A DNA stretch of 64,000 nucleotides, taken from positions 1 to 64,000 of the forward strand of contig NZ_LATL02000301.1 of NCBI RefSeq assembly GCF_000972705.2, given 5' to 3'. Of the stretch, positions 30,401-37,282 are shown piece by piece. Under the pieces are notes generated by a model. That model had not been told where the DNA came from and ran no database searches. It saw only the letters and a program-made list of their open reading frames with translations. This stretch comes from Limnoraphis robusta CS-951 (GTDB lineage Bacteria; Cyanobacteriota; Cyanobacteriia; Cyanobacteriales; Microcoleaceae). Both the position numbers and the translations under genes were made by a program. Every line of letters starts with the position of its first letter. Positions within the stretch are counted from its first letter, which is position 1.

Positions 30401-33250
30401 GCGAATTTTTCCAATAATTCTAGTGAAGTAACAGCCACAGATTTACAAATTTGGGCGACAGGTGATTCTCCTGTATTTTGGGGTGAAAATAACGACAACC
30501 GCCTGCAAATTGAACTCGATAAAGACACCTACAAACCCGGAGAAACCGCCACCGCTTTAATTAAATCTCCCTACCCCGAAGGAGAGTTATATTTTGCAGT
30601 GGTTCGGGATAAACCCTTGTATGAAAGCCTAACAACCGTAACAGGTGGCGCCCCACAAATTCAATTTACGGTTACTTCAGAAATGTTACCGAATGCAGCA
30701 GTAGAAGCGGTGTTAGTTCGTCAAGGTGAACCCCTGTCAGAAGTCGAACCGGGAAGCGTGGAAAATTTATCTCAAATTGGGTTTGTTCCTTTTAAAACCG
30801 ACTTAGCTGAAAAAACGCTAAACGTGACAATTACCCCTACAAAATCAGAAGTTGAACCGGGTTCAGAACAAACGCTACAACTACAATTAACTGATGCAAA
30901 TAACCAACCCCAACGCGGACAATTTACCGTTATGGTGGTTAATGAAGCGATATTACAACTCACAGGTTATCGTCCCCCAAATTTACTCGAAACCGTCTAC
31001 GCTGAACAACCCATTTCAACTCGTTTTAGTGATAATCGTCCCGAAGTTGCTCTAGAGAGTATGACAACCCAATTAGCTAAAGGTTGGGGATATGGGGGCG
31101 GTTTTTCTGCGGGAATTGGAAATACTCGTATCCGCAAAAACTTTCAAGCCTTAGCCTATTATCAAGGTTCAATTGTCACCGATAATAGCGGAAAAGCCAA
31201 CGTTACCTTTAAACTTCCCGATGATTTAACCACCTGGCGAGTTATGGTGGTTGCAACCGATGGAAACTTTAAATTTGGTTCAGGTGAAACGACATTTATT
31301 AGCACACAATCTCTGCTTTCTAACCCGATTTTACCACAATTTGCCCGTCCAGGCGATAAAATTTTAGCCGGAGTTTCCGTTACGAATAATACTGGAAATA
31401 AAGGAATGATTGACATCAAAGCCGATGTCGCAGGCGGCGTTAAACTTTCTCCTGGAAACGCCAACACCCAAAGCATAAAACGCCCCATACAAGCGGGAAC
31501 CCAAGCTTACTATTTCCCGGTATTAGTTCAAGATGTTGGCACCTCTCAAGTGAAGTTTCAAACCGCTTTTGATGGGAAAACTGATGGCTTTGAAGTTCCC
31601 TTAGAAGTCAAACCTGTGTTAGTCACTGAACAAGTGATTGAAAGCGGAACCACAACTAATTCTCTGAATATTCCGATTAATGTTAGTCGGGATACAGTCA
31701 GAGATACAGGCGGTTTATATATTTCCCTCGCCAGTACCTTAATTCCCCAAATAACCGCCCCCGCCAAACAAATCTTCAATCAAACTGATTTACCCTTCCT
31801 TGAACCTGCGGCGAGTCAGTTGTTCATTGCATCCAACTTACAACAATTAAGTCAAAAATATGGTCAAAATTTCAGCGAGTTAAACCTCAACGCCCAAGCC
31901 CAAAAATCCCTTGAACAAATCTTCCAACTGCAACAAAATGACGGAGGACTAGCTGTTTATCCTGAACAAAAAACCTCTAATCCTCTCTTGTCTGCCTACG
32001 CCGCAGAAGCCTTAGCAAAAGCCTCCCAAGCGGGATTTAAGGTTGATGAAAATAAACTCAATCAACTCGAATATTACCTCAAACAAGCCTTAGCAAACCC
32101 TGAAAAAAATGAATTCTGTGGCGATGATTTACTGTGTAAGAGTCGAGTGAGGTTAAATATTCTCATGGCGTTAGCACAATTGGGAGAAAAACGCAATGAT
32201 TTCATGTCTGATATTTATGGCTTACGCGATGAATTTGATACCGTAACTCAAATCAAACTCGCCCGTTATTTATCGAACTTCCCCGAATGGAATTCTGAAT
32301 TTAACGAATTAGTCAATAAACTGCAAGAAATCGTTTATCAAACGGGACGAACCGCTACGGTTAATATTCCCAAACAATACGGTTGGATGAGTTCAGATAT
32401 AACCGCCCAGTCGCAAGCGTTGCGTTTATTGGTGAGTCAAAATAGCCAACCCGAAACGATAGATAAACTCGTCCAAAGTTTACTCAATCTTCGTCGCGAG
32501 GGAACTTGGGGAAGCACTTACAATAACGCCGAAGCCCTCACTGCATTAGCGGAATATGCAGCCCTAGAACCCACTCCCGAAAACTTCCAAGTTCAAGTTA
32601 AATTAGGCGCGAAAGACTTAGGTTCAACTCAATTTAATGGCTTTAAAAACTCCAGTTTCACGCTCAATATTCCGATGTCAGAACTTCCTCCGGGCAAGAA
32701 TAATTTAATGATTCAAACCTCTGGAAATGGAAAACTGAATTATTGGGTATCCTACGAATATCGCTTAGAAGAAAATCAACCCGGACGGTTAAATGGGTTA
32801 AGAATTGAACGCAAAATTCAGCGAGTTAATGACAGTGAAGTGTTGAAAAAAATGGGATTAACAGCCGAGGAAGAACCCCTAGAAGTTCAACCCGGACAAG
32901 TGTTTGATATTGGCTTAGAAATTATCACTGACCATCCCGTTAATAATGTGATGATTACTGACCCACTTCCGGCAGGTTTTGAAGCCATTGATAACCGTTT
33001 TAATACCAGTAATTCCGCCTTACAAGCCCAAACCGATAGCTGGAATATTAACTATCAAACCATTTATCGTGACCGAATTTTCGCCTATGCAGACTCTCTT
33101 GAAGCCGGGGTTTATCAACTGCATTATTTAGTCCGTTCTGTAACGCCTGGAGAGTTTCTCTGGCCCGGTGCAAAAGCCTATTTACAACAAGCCCCTGAAG
33201 AATTTGGACGCAGTTCATCTTCAAGTTTAGTGATTTCTGAACAGTCCTAA
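27500..33250 (+). CDS. Alpha-2-macroglobulin-like lipoprotein without thioester
   Basis: 1916 aa. The N-terminus has a lipobox LAGC (Cys 27), so it is a lipoprotein. Beta-sandwich MG domains follow, with the A2M bait/central region (NVTFKLPDDLTTWRVMVVATDG) around residues 1230-1250 and an alpha-alpha toroid domain after about 1420. In thioester-forming relatives the toroid starts with a YGCxEQ motif. Here the aligned segment is LPFLEPAASQ, so the Cys and Gln are absent and no covalent trap should form. This fits the YfaS-like branch. Likely role: shielding the cell envelope from proteases. No penicillin-binding protein gene is adjacent. Confidence 0.9.
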   Translation: MGIQRQYRQLGKRLILIFLFIATLAGCRIFSMTPTEEPLPTVSALAVPQLPDWIEKITPTGEVTSLSQIQIIFKHPLIPVERLDSPEQRQLLNQFEITPQLPGQFRFLTPRMVGFQADRALPLATRIQVQLKQGLSDLENHRLDQDLAWTFNTESIQLTNLPGTEENPGSADNPVGLTPNLTFNSNVELDLDSLTQHTKLVAEASNQAVPLKAELTKNQFNSESLPPQTQFDPSNHIWQYTITPTESLQKSTKYTLQILPGLHPKRGNLDSQFLLSSQIKTFDSLQFETLQAYGQPSQGGTYGRFENGSPQLKFNNQILEESARENITINPPPPQDAPPLVQTYGNSDIINLNPWALEPQTNYTITIGKDLKDQFGQTLEKPVTISYQTGDVAADLWAPTGLNIFPSTQNLQLNIATTNLPQSRYTAAYKIVEPTDLVYTDVAYPRENKKNLLPAENNWTSFSVKNPKNETQETSINLRRQLGKETGMLAYGVKARTTRYQEEGRRRWNEPEFYGFVQLTNLGVFSQWFPESGIVKVNHLEDGSPVNNASVEIYPSQLDAQTFSTPKPCAIGNTNESGIWVLNAEDLQQCMQGDRFTEAPELLVIAKEADDWAFTRTYSYSGMYAYGINSDWENNKPLSRGVIFSDRQLYQPGEKVALTGVAYYLQNGELKQDKNVNYTVTLRTSDGKEKTLGSYPTNEFGTFSLEFTLDEDQALGDYSLSAKAENEVEIYGDLRVAEFKPPNFKVELNLDKETAIQGETLTANTESNYLFGSPVVGGKAEYYVTRTATEFTPKGWEQYNFGRQWFWPEEKPTLSSDVLQKSKVLDQGGKGTQTVKIDKDLPYPVEYRVDVQVSDVTNLAVSDSQSLTALPSNRLIGLKTPFVAEANKAFPIEVVVTDPNGKALSNIGVRLELQKMNYSNVTRVVAGGQTEKNQVEYKTVATTEVKSNKTPKTVSLTPPESGSYRIRANFSNNSSEVTATDLQIWATGDSPVFWGENNDNRLQIELDKDTYKPGETATALIKSPYPEGELYFAVVRDKPLYESLTTVTGGAPQIQFTVTSEMLPNAAVEAVLVRQGEPLSEVEPGSVENLSQIGFVPFKTDLAEKTLNVTITPTKSEVEPGSEQTLQLQLTDANNQPQRGQFTVMVVNEAILQLTGYRPPNLLETVYAEQPISTRFSDNRPEVALESMTTQLAKGWGYGGGFSAGIGNTRIRKNFQALAYYQGSIVTDNSGKANVTFKLPDDLTTWRVMVVATDGNFKFGSGETTFISTQSLLSNPILPQFARPGDKILAGVSVTNNTGNKGMIDIKADVAGGVKLSPGNANTQSIKRPIQAGTQAYYFPVLVQDVGTSQVKFQTAFDGKTDGFEVPLEVKPVLVTEQVIESGTTTNSLNIPINVSRDTVRDTGGLYISLASTLIPQITAPAKQIFNQTDLPFLEPAASQLFIASNLQQLSQKYGQNFSELNLNAQAQKSLEQIFQLQQNDGGLAVYPEQKTSNPLLSAYAAEALAKASQAGFKVDENKLNQLEYYLKQALANPEKNEFCGDDLLCKSRVRLNILMALAQLGEKRNDFMSDIYGLRDEFDTVTQIKLARYLSNFPEWNSEFNELVNKLQEIVYQTGRTATVNIPKQYGWMSSDITAQSQALRLLVSQNSQPETIDKLVQSLLNLRREGTWGSTYNNAEALTALAEYAALEPTPENFQVQVKLGAKDLGSTQFNGFKNSSFTLNIPMSELPPGKNNLMIQTSGNGKLNYWVSYEYRLEENQPGRLNGLRIERKIQRVNDSEVLKKMGLTAEEEPLEVQPGQVFDIGLEIITDHPVNNVMITDPLPAGFEAIDNRFNTSNSALQAQTDSWNINYQTIYRDRIFAYADSLEAGVYQLHYLVRSVTPGEFLWPGAKAYLQQAPEEFGRSSSSSLVISEQS

Positions 33251-33322
33251 TTCTTGTCTGAAATTGAAAGAAGAATGCTACCCATCTCTTTCTAAGGAAC
33301 AATTAAAAGGCAAGATAGAATA

Positions 33323-33356
33323 GGGAAGGGGGTTGAGTAAATTAATCCCCTTTCCC
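33323..33356 (+). terminator. Hairpin after the macroglobulin gene
   Basis: GGGAAGGGGG pairs with CCCCTTTCCC over a 14-base loop, 72 bases after the stop. No long T-run follows; a probable transcript end. Confidence 0.5.
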
Positions 33357-33460
33357 TGATTTCTGTAGAGATGTTCAATCTATCTTCCTATCAATACAGT
33401 CAGCAAACATTAATCGATTTTTGATGACTAGGGATGTGTTAGTTTGTCATCAATAGCAAT

Positions 33461-34180
33461 TTAACCTAATTCTTTGACTATAGAAATCACCCAAGCTAAA
33501 ATAATGGTGATCAAAATAATTGCTTCTAAAACCCGAAAAATCTGAGCGGAATTGGGGGGATGAAAAACTTCATCAAGACGAAAATTAGCCTTCCATTCAG
33601 AAATATTTTTTCGCCATAAACTCGGACTATCCTGACTGCGGAACTTCCAATTCATAATAGACAATAGCAACGGAGTTCCCCCAACTTTCGCCGCCATTAA
33701 TAGATGAAATGCGATCGCTAACACCAAAACTACCCAAGAAATCAGGTGAAGATAATACCAAGTATGATTAAGTTCTCCTTGGGGTAACCATTTCTCACTC
33801 ATCATCTTACCCGAGAACAGCGCAAAAGTAAGCGCAAAAATTGCCAACGTGTTTGTAATACGATGTAGGGTGTACCCAAAAATCGGTTTTCCCGGTTCAC
33901 TCAGCTTTTGCAGAGAGTCGGGTTGAATCAGGCGTTTTTGACCCCGACGAAAAGCGTATACTACAAAGATGGGAAAAATCAGCAGCGTCCACAGCCCAAA
34001 GGTACCATGAATCCCTTCAATCGCTTCTAACTTCGGTAAAAAAAATCGCCCAAACCGCCCATCATAAGTATCATACGTCCAAGCTGCCGTCAAAATTGCC
34101 GCGATCGCACAGATCCCTGTGACTCCATGCAAAATGCGGAGAAGCAGGGGTTGATAGGGCTGAGTAAGTTTACCAGGCAT
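33461..34180 (-). CDS. Cytochrome b561-like membrane protein
   Basis: 239 aa with four to five membrane segments. Conserved histidines lie in helices at RILHGVTG, GIHGTFGLW, TLHRITN, WYYLHLISWV and IAFHLLMA, the pattern of a di-heme b561/cytochrome b domain in the membrane. Probable quinone or thiol-linked electron transfer; the partner is unknown. The C-terminus after about 180 adds a loop and a final helix LEAIILITIILAWVISI. Transcribed alone, toward the macroglobulin gene. Confidence 0.75.
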   Translation of the reverse strand: MPGKLTQPYQPLLLRILHGVTGICAIAAILTAAWTYDTYDGRFGRFFLPKLEAIEGIHGTFGLWTLLIFPIFVVYAFRRGQKRLIQPDSLQKLSEPGKPIFGYTLHRITNTLAIFALTFALFSGKMMSEKWLPQGELNHTWYYLHLISWVVLVLAIAFHLLMAAKVGGTPLLLSIMNWKFRSQDSPSLWRKNISEWKANFRLDEVFHPPNSAQIFRVLEAIILITIILAWVISIVKELG

Positions 34181-34340
34181 CTTTGAGACTCCGTTTTATT
34201 TGATTTTTGTCTATAGTAAATCAATTAACTATTGACTTTAATCTATAGTTAATTCCTCTACAAACCCCATAATTAAAGGATTTTTCCCCTATTTGTCCCC
34301 AAGGTACAAGATCGGGGTAAAAAAACTTTTGCCACACCCC

Positions 34341-34370
34341 TTGACAAGTTGTGTAGTATGTTTGTAGTAT
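34341..34370 (+). promoter_or_regulatory. Consensus-like promoter of the RNA ligase/tRNA cassette
   Basis: TTGACA at 34341-34346, 18 bases, then TAGTAT at 34365-34370. This is one of the closest matches to a sigma-70 promoter in the window. It points toward the RNA ligase gene and would give a leader of about 220 bases. Confidence 0.6.
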
Positions 34371-34478
34371 ATAAATGTGGCAAGCAAAGGAAAGCGATAA
34401 AGCTTGATTCAGCAAGCCATCCGCACCTTGACAACTGAATATTATACTACATTTTCCCGATGTAGAACAGCGAAGTCG

Positions 34479-34589
34479 TGGGTATTTGACACTCTTCGCG
34501 CTGAAAGCGACGAAGATTCTTGCACGAAGAAAACTTCGATGGGCATTGTCAAGATGCCTCTAGTGTGCGGCAATTTTTGGTAATACCCA
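34479..34589 (+). ncRNA. Cloverleaf-like structured leader RNA
   Basis: Nested pairings: TGGGTATT (34479-34486) with AATACCCA (34582-34589); ACACT (34489-34493) with AGTGT (34562-34566). Inside these are three hairpins: CTTCG/CGAAG (34494-34515), CGAAG-AAAA-CTTCG (34525-34538) and GGCAT/ATGCC (34542-34558). A further hairpin CTACAT/ATGTAG lies just before (34447-34465), and GCTTG/CAAGC at 34402-34417. The domain ends 9 bases before the RNA ligase ATG, which has no obvious ribosome site. It may be a cis-regulator or a separate small RNA; the family is not recognised. Confidence 0.5.
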
Positions 34590-34598
34590 AAAAGTACC

Positions 34599-35156
34599 AT
34601 GAAAAAAATTATTTCTGTATTTCAGCGAAACTATAATAGCGATCGTCAAGTACGAAATGAAGTTGTATCCGGCGCCCAATGGGTACTTCAGGGAGAAGGA
34701 ATATCAACTCGGAAATGGGATGGTACCGCTTGCAGAATTCGAGAGGGAAAACTCTACAAGCGTTATGATGCCAAAACAGGACGTCAACCGCCTGTTGGGT
34801 TTGAACCTTGTCAAGAGCCAGATGCGATAACAGGTCACTGGCCGGGTTGGATTCCTGTCAAAAATACATCAGAAGATCAGTGGTTTAATGAGGGATTTGT
34901 TAACTATCAAGCTGTTTATGGATCTCCTGAAGACGGCACTTATGAACTCTGCGGGCCTAAAATTAATGGCAATCGTGAAAAGTTAAGTCAGCATATTTTA
35001 ATTAAGCATGGTGACGAAGTTTTAATGAATGTAGGATGCACCTTTGCTGAAATTAAAAACTATCTCAAAACGGCTGATATTGAAGGAATTGTTTGGCATC
35101 ACCCCGATGGTCGAATGGCAAAAATAAAGAAACGAGATTTTGGCTTTGAACGCTAA
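34599..35156 (+). CDS. Minimal RNA ligase (DUF5565-like nucleotidyltransferase)
   Basis: 185 aa, only a nucleotidyltransferase core. Motif I RKWDGTA gives the AMP-accepting Lys 39. A motif III-like GTYELCGPK follows at about 113. Motif IV is EGIVWHH (about 162) and motif V is MAKIKKRDF (about 174). This order is diagnostic for the covalent ligase/capping superfamily and fits the RNA ligase branch. It would seal 5'-phosphate and 3'-hydroxyl RNA ends. There is no OB fold or C-terminal domain, so it is shorter than T4 RNA ligases. A helical protein and a tRNA array follow on the same strand, which points to tRNA as substrate; this last step is inferred. Confidence 0.78.
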   Translation: MKKIISVFQRNYNSDRQVRNEVVSGAQWVLQGEGISTRKWDGTACRIREGKLYKRYDAKTGRQPPVGFEPCQEPDAITGHWPGWIPVKNTSEDQWFNEGFVNYQAVYGSPEDGTYELCGPKINGNREKLSQHILIKHGDEVLMNVGCTFAEIKNYLKTADIEGIVWHHPDGRMAKIKKRDFGFER

Positions 35157-35181
35157 ATCTGTATCTCTGGAGGTGGATAAT

Positions 35182-35811
35182 ATGACTCAAATGACCGTAA
35201 CGGATGCGTTAGCAGAATTAACGTTATTAGAAAAACGAATTGAATCAGCCCGAGCCGCTTTAGACGGCAATAATTTAATTACTGTTGTTGAAATTGGTAA
35301 AGTTCCAACGGGTTATAAATCTCGTCAGGATTATACCACTCAAGCCCGTGCTGCTGTTCAAAAAGTTGATGCGTTAATTACCCGACGCCGAACCATTAAA
35401 CGAGCAATTGTATTATCCAATGCGTCTATAATCGTTTCGGTTGCTGGTCAAGAAATGACGGTGGCTGAAGCGATTGAAATGAAAACTTTCATCCTGTATT
35501 CTGAAGCGGTTTTGAATACAATGTTGTTGGCTTATAACCGCGCTCGAAAAGATTTTGATGTCGCCCAAGCACGGGTGAAAGAACGTCTGGATAAATTGGC
35601 GATGGAAGTGTTAGGAAAAAACGCCGCTTCTGAGAAATATCAATCTTTAGCCGATAGTTTCTTAGCACGTGAAGGTGTCGAACTCCTAGACCCCACTGAT
35701 TTAGCCGCAGATCTTGAACAACGGCAAACGTTTGTCGAAGAATTTCAATCAACGGTTGACCGGGTATTATCGATTAGTAATGCTCGAACTTTGATTGAAA
35801 TTCCTGATTAA
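35182..35811 (+). CDS. Helical protein of unknown function beside RNA ligase
   Basis: 209 aa from the ATG at 35182, chosen because GGAGGT lies 8 bases before it. Mostly helical with coiled-coil character: VTDALAELTLLEKRIESAR, then RRRTIKRAIVLSNASIIVSVAG, TVAEAIEMKTF, and a long helix ending in RVKERLDKLAME. The pattern of a leading coiled coil, a short strand pair, then an EAI..K..L helix is faintly like the DIP1984/septicolysin family, but I would not assign it. It starts 25 bases after the ligase stop, so the two are almost surely co-transcribed. Confidence 0.65.
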   Translation: MTQMTVTDALAELTLLEKRIESARAALDGNNLITVVEIGKVPTGYKSRQDYTTQARAAVQKVDALITRRRTIKRAIVLSNASIIVSVAGQEMTVAEAIEMKTFILYSEAVLNTMLLAYNRARKDFDVAQARVKERLDKLAMEVLGKNAASEKYQSLADSFLAREGVELLDPTDLAADLEQRQTFVEEFQSTVDRVLSISNARTLIEIPD

Positions 35812-35911
35812 ATATTATAAGATTGTCGTAAATTAAATTACTGTATTTTTGACAATCTTCAACTTTTAAAAATTAGTGCTGGTCACTCGAAAACCTCTAA
35901 ATTTATGGTTT

Positions 35912-35986
35912 TGATGGATAGCTCAATGGGTAGAGCGCATGATCTTCAGTCATGAGTTGTTGGTTCGATTCCAACTCCATCAGCCA
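35912..35986 (+). tRNA. tRNA, anticodon loop TCTTCAG (Glu UUC by position)
   Basis: Perfect acceptor TGATGGA/TCCATCA, D-stem GCTC/GAGC, anticodon stem CATGA/TCATG and T-arm GTTGG-TTCGATT-CCAAC; CCA is encoded (35984-35986). The seven-base loop TCTTCAG puts TTC at positions 34-36, which reads Glu, but base 33 is C where nearly all tRNAs have U. Reading with the neighbouring T as base 33 would give TCA, an opal-reading anticodon, but breaks the stem. The identity is therefore unsettled. Confidence 0.8.
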
Positions 35987-36123
35987 TGAACCTTAAAGCT
36001 TAACGTTCAACGTTTAACGCTTAAATCTCAAGCCTCAAACCTTAGACTATTAACGCTTAAATCCCAAAGATTAACGTTCGATAAAATCCAGGGATAATGG
36101 TTGCAGGTTCCATAAAACCTTGA

Positions 36124-36182
36124 GGTTTCCACTTGGCTGAGTGGTCAGCACTTTCAAACTTTTTAAAATAGGTAATCAAACC
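36124..36182 (+). pseudogene. Decayed tRNA-like fragment
   Basis: GGTTTCC is followed by a D-arm-like GGCTGAGTGGTCAGC and, 55 bases on, by AAACC that can close the first stem. The anticodon and T arms are not convincing. It lies between two good tRNA genes, so it is probably a broken member of the array. Confidence 0.35.
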
Positions 36183-36198
36183 AGAAAAGAAAACACAA

Positions 36199-36272
36199 GG
36201 GTCTGTAGCTTAATCGGGAAAGCACCGAGCTTGCACCTCGGGAGATGTCGGTTCAACTCCGACCAGTATCCA
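36199..36272 (+). tRNA. tRNA-Ala (UGC) with bulged acceptor stem
   Basis: D-stem GCTT/AAGC, anticodon stem CCGAG/CTCGG with loop CTTGCAC (anticodon TGC), T-arm GTCGG-TTCAACT-CCGAC. The acceptor GGGTCTG pairs with CAG(T)ATCC only if one T is bulged; the third pair is then G-U, the main alanine identity signal, and the discriminator is A. CCA is not encoded. The same odd acceptor occurs in the gene at 36825. Confidence 0.82.
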
Positions 36273-36333
36273 TTAGGTTTATTGCCTAATTCACTGCAAA
36301 AAATTCTAATTAAAATTGAGGCAAAAAAATATA

Positions 36334-36789
36334 ATGACAATCTACTTTTACGGTACTAGCCAAGAACCTTATGGCTGTTTTTCTAACTTTTCACAACAAG
36401 GTTTTGAGCTAGATGGGCTTTGGTGGCCCACCAACGAACATTACTTCCAAGCACAAAAATTTGTTGAAACGGATCGCTCTTGGTTCGATAAAATTAAAAC
36501 AGTCAAAACACCCAAGGAAGCCGCGAAAATGGGACGCGATCGCAAACATCCTCTCCGTCGTGATTGGGAACAGGTCAAAGATGAAATTATGCAGCAAGGA
36601 GTGTTACGAAAGTTTAAAACTCATGCTGATATTTGTGAGATACTTCTTGCTACAGGTGATGAAGTTATTGTTGAGAATTCGCCTGTTGATTATTACTGGG
36701 GATGCGGTCAAGATGGTAGCGGGAAAAATAGGCTGGGAGAGATTTTGATGGCAGTACGAGAAATCTTGCGTCAACAACAAAATTACTAA
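36334..36789 (+). CDS. NADAR (YbiA/DUF1768-like) N-glycosidase
   Basis: 151 aa from the ATG at 36334. The family signature is clear: F-Y-G near the start, GCFSNFSQQGFELDGLWWPTNEHYFQAQKF in parts, AAKMGRDRKHPLRRDW, a middle helix with VLRKFK, and YYWGCGQDGSGKNRLGEILM near the end. NADAR proteins act on N-glycosidic bonds of ADP-ribose or riboflavin-type compounds, and some remove ADP-ribose from guanine bases. Embedded between two tRNA-Ala genes in the array, on the same strand, which is unusual. It may remove or reverse a base modification on RNA or DNA; this is inferred. Confidence 0.88.
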   Translation: MTIYFYGTSQEPYGCFSNFSQQGFELDGLWWPTNEHYFQAQKFVETDRSWFDKIKTVKTPKEAAKMGRDRKHPLRRDWEQVKDEIMQQGVLRKFKTHADICEILLATGDEVIVENSPVDYYWGCGQDGSGKNRLGEILMAVREILRQQQNY

Positions 36790-36824
36790 CTCAATATTCA
36801 GATTCAACAGCAATTCACAAAAAA

Positions 36825-36898
36825 GGGTCTGTAGCTTAATCGGTAAAGCATCTAGCTGGCTGCTAGAAAGATGTCGGTTCGACTCCGGCCAGTATCCA
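36825..36898 (+). tRNA. tRNA-Ala (GGC) with bulged acceptor stem
   Basis: D-stem GCTT/AAGC, anticodon stem TCTAG/CTAGA with loop CTGGCTG (anticodon GGC), T-arm GTCGG-TTCGACT-CCGGC. The acceptor sequences are identical to those of the tRNA-Ala at 36199, including the single extra T and the G-U third pair. The body differs much more than the acceptor, so the bulge seems kept rather than accidental. CCA is not encoded. Confidence 0.82.
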
Positions 36899-36902
36899 TT
36901 GT

Positions 36903-36977
36903 GGAGTCTGAAGTCAAAGTGGTCGAGATGCTGGTTTGTGACACCAGTAATAATGGGTTCAAGTCCCATCAGACTCC
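36903..36977 (+). tRNA. tRNA-His (GUG)
   Basis: Eight acceptor pairs, GGAGTCTG with CAGACTCC, so the extra G at -1 faces C73, the classical histidine identity pair. The anticodon stem CTGGT/ACCAG holds loop TTGTGAC (anticodon GTG). T-arm ATGGG-TTCAAGT-CCCAT. The D arm is weak (only about two clear pairs), and positions 8-9 are AA. CCA is not encoded. Starts five bases after the preceding tRNA. Confidence 0.8.
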
Positions 36978-36983
36978 CCTTTC

Positions 36984-37066
36984 GGAAGATACTGCTGAAG
37001 GGACAGCAACCCGTCTTGAAAACGGGAGCAAGGTAACACTTGGGGGTTCGATTCCTCTATCTTCCT
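36984..37066 (+). tRNA. tRNA-Ser (UGA)
   Basis: Acceptor GGAAGAT/ATCTTCC, D-stem CTGC/CAGC-like, anticodon stem CCCGT/ACGGG with loop CTTGAAA (anticodon TGA), a long variable arm as in class II tRNAs, and T-arm GGGGG/CCTCT with two G-U pairs. The discriminator is T where bacterial serine tRNAs usually have G. CCA is not encoded. It begins six bases after tRNA-His and is the last array member I can see. Confidence 0.78.
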
Positions 37067-37282
37067 TCAATTCAGCTATCAAAATTTCAAGAAACCTCAA
37101 CAACATCCTTTAGTTGAGTTTATCCAAACTGTAGGTCATTTCAGTCAAAAAAACGCTGATGTGCTTCTAAATATTCTACGGTTGTATTTTAACACCTTAA
37201 TCCCTTATTATATAACGCTTGTAGCAACTTAACCTGTAGGGGTGAAGTTGCTGTAACAAGCTTAGGGTAAGGTGTATATGTT

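Noticed and set aside
34221..34415. Reverse-strand frame of 64 codons upstream of the RNA ligase
   Set aside because: No ribosome site, no recognisable features, and it overlaps the forward promoter and leader.
36199..36272. Group I intron or split tRNA as cause of the odd acceptor
   Set aside because: The gene is continuous and 74 bases long, and the same acceptor is present in a second copy; a single-base bulge explains it.
36141..36359. Open frame of 72 codons over tRNA-Ala(UGC)
   Set aside because: Overlaps a good tRNA gene and the start of NADAR; composition is not protein-like.
36604..37113. Open frames across the tRNA array on both strands
   Set aside because: They run through tRNA genes whose structures explain the sequence.
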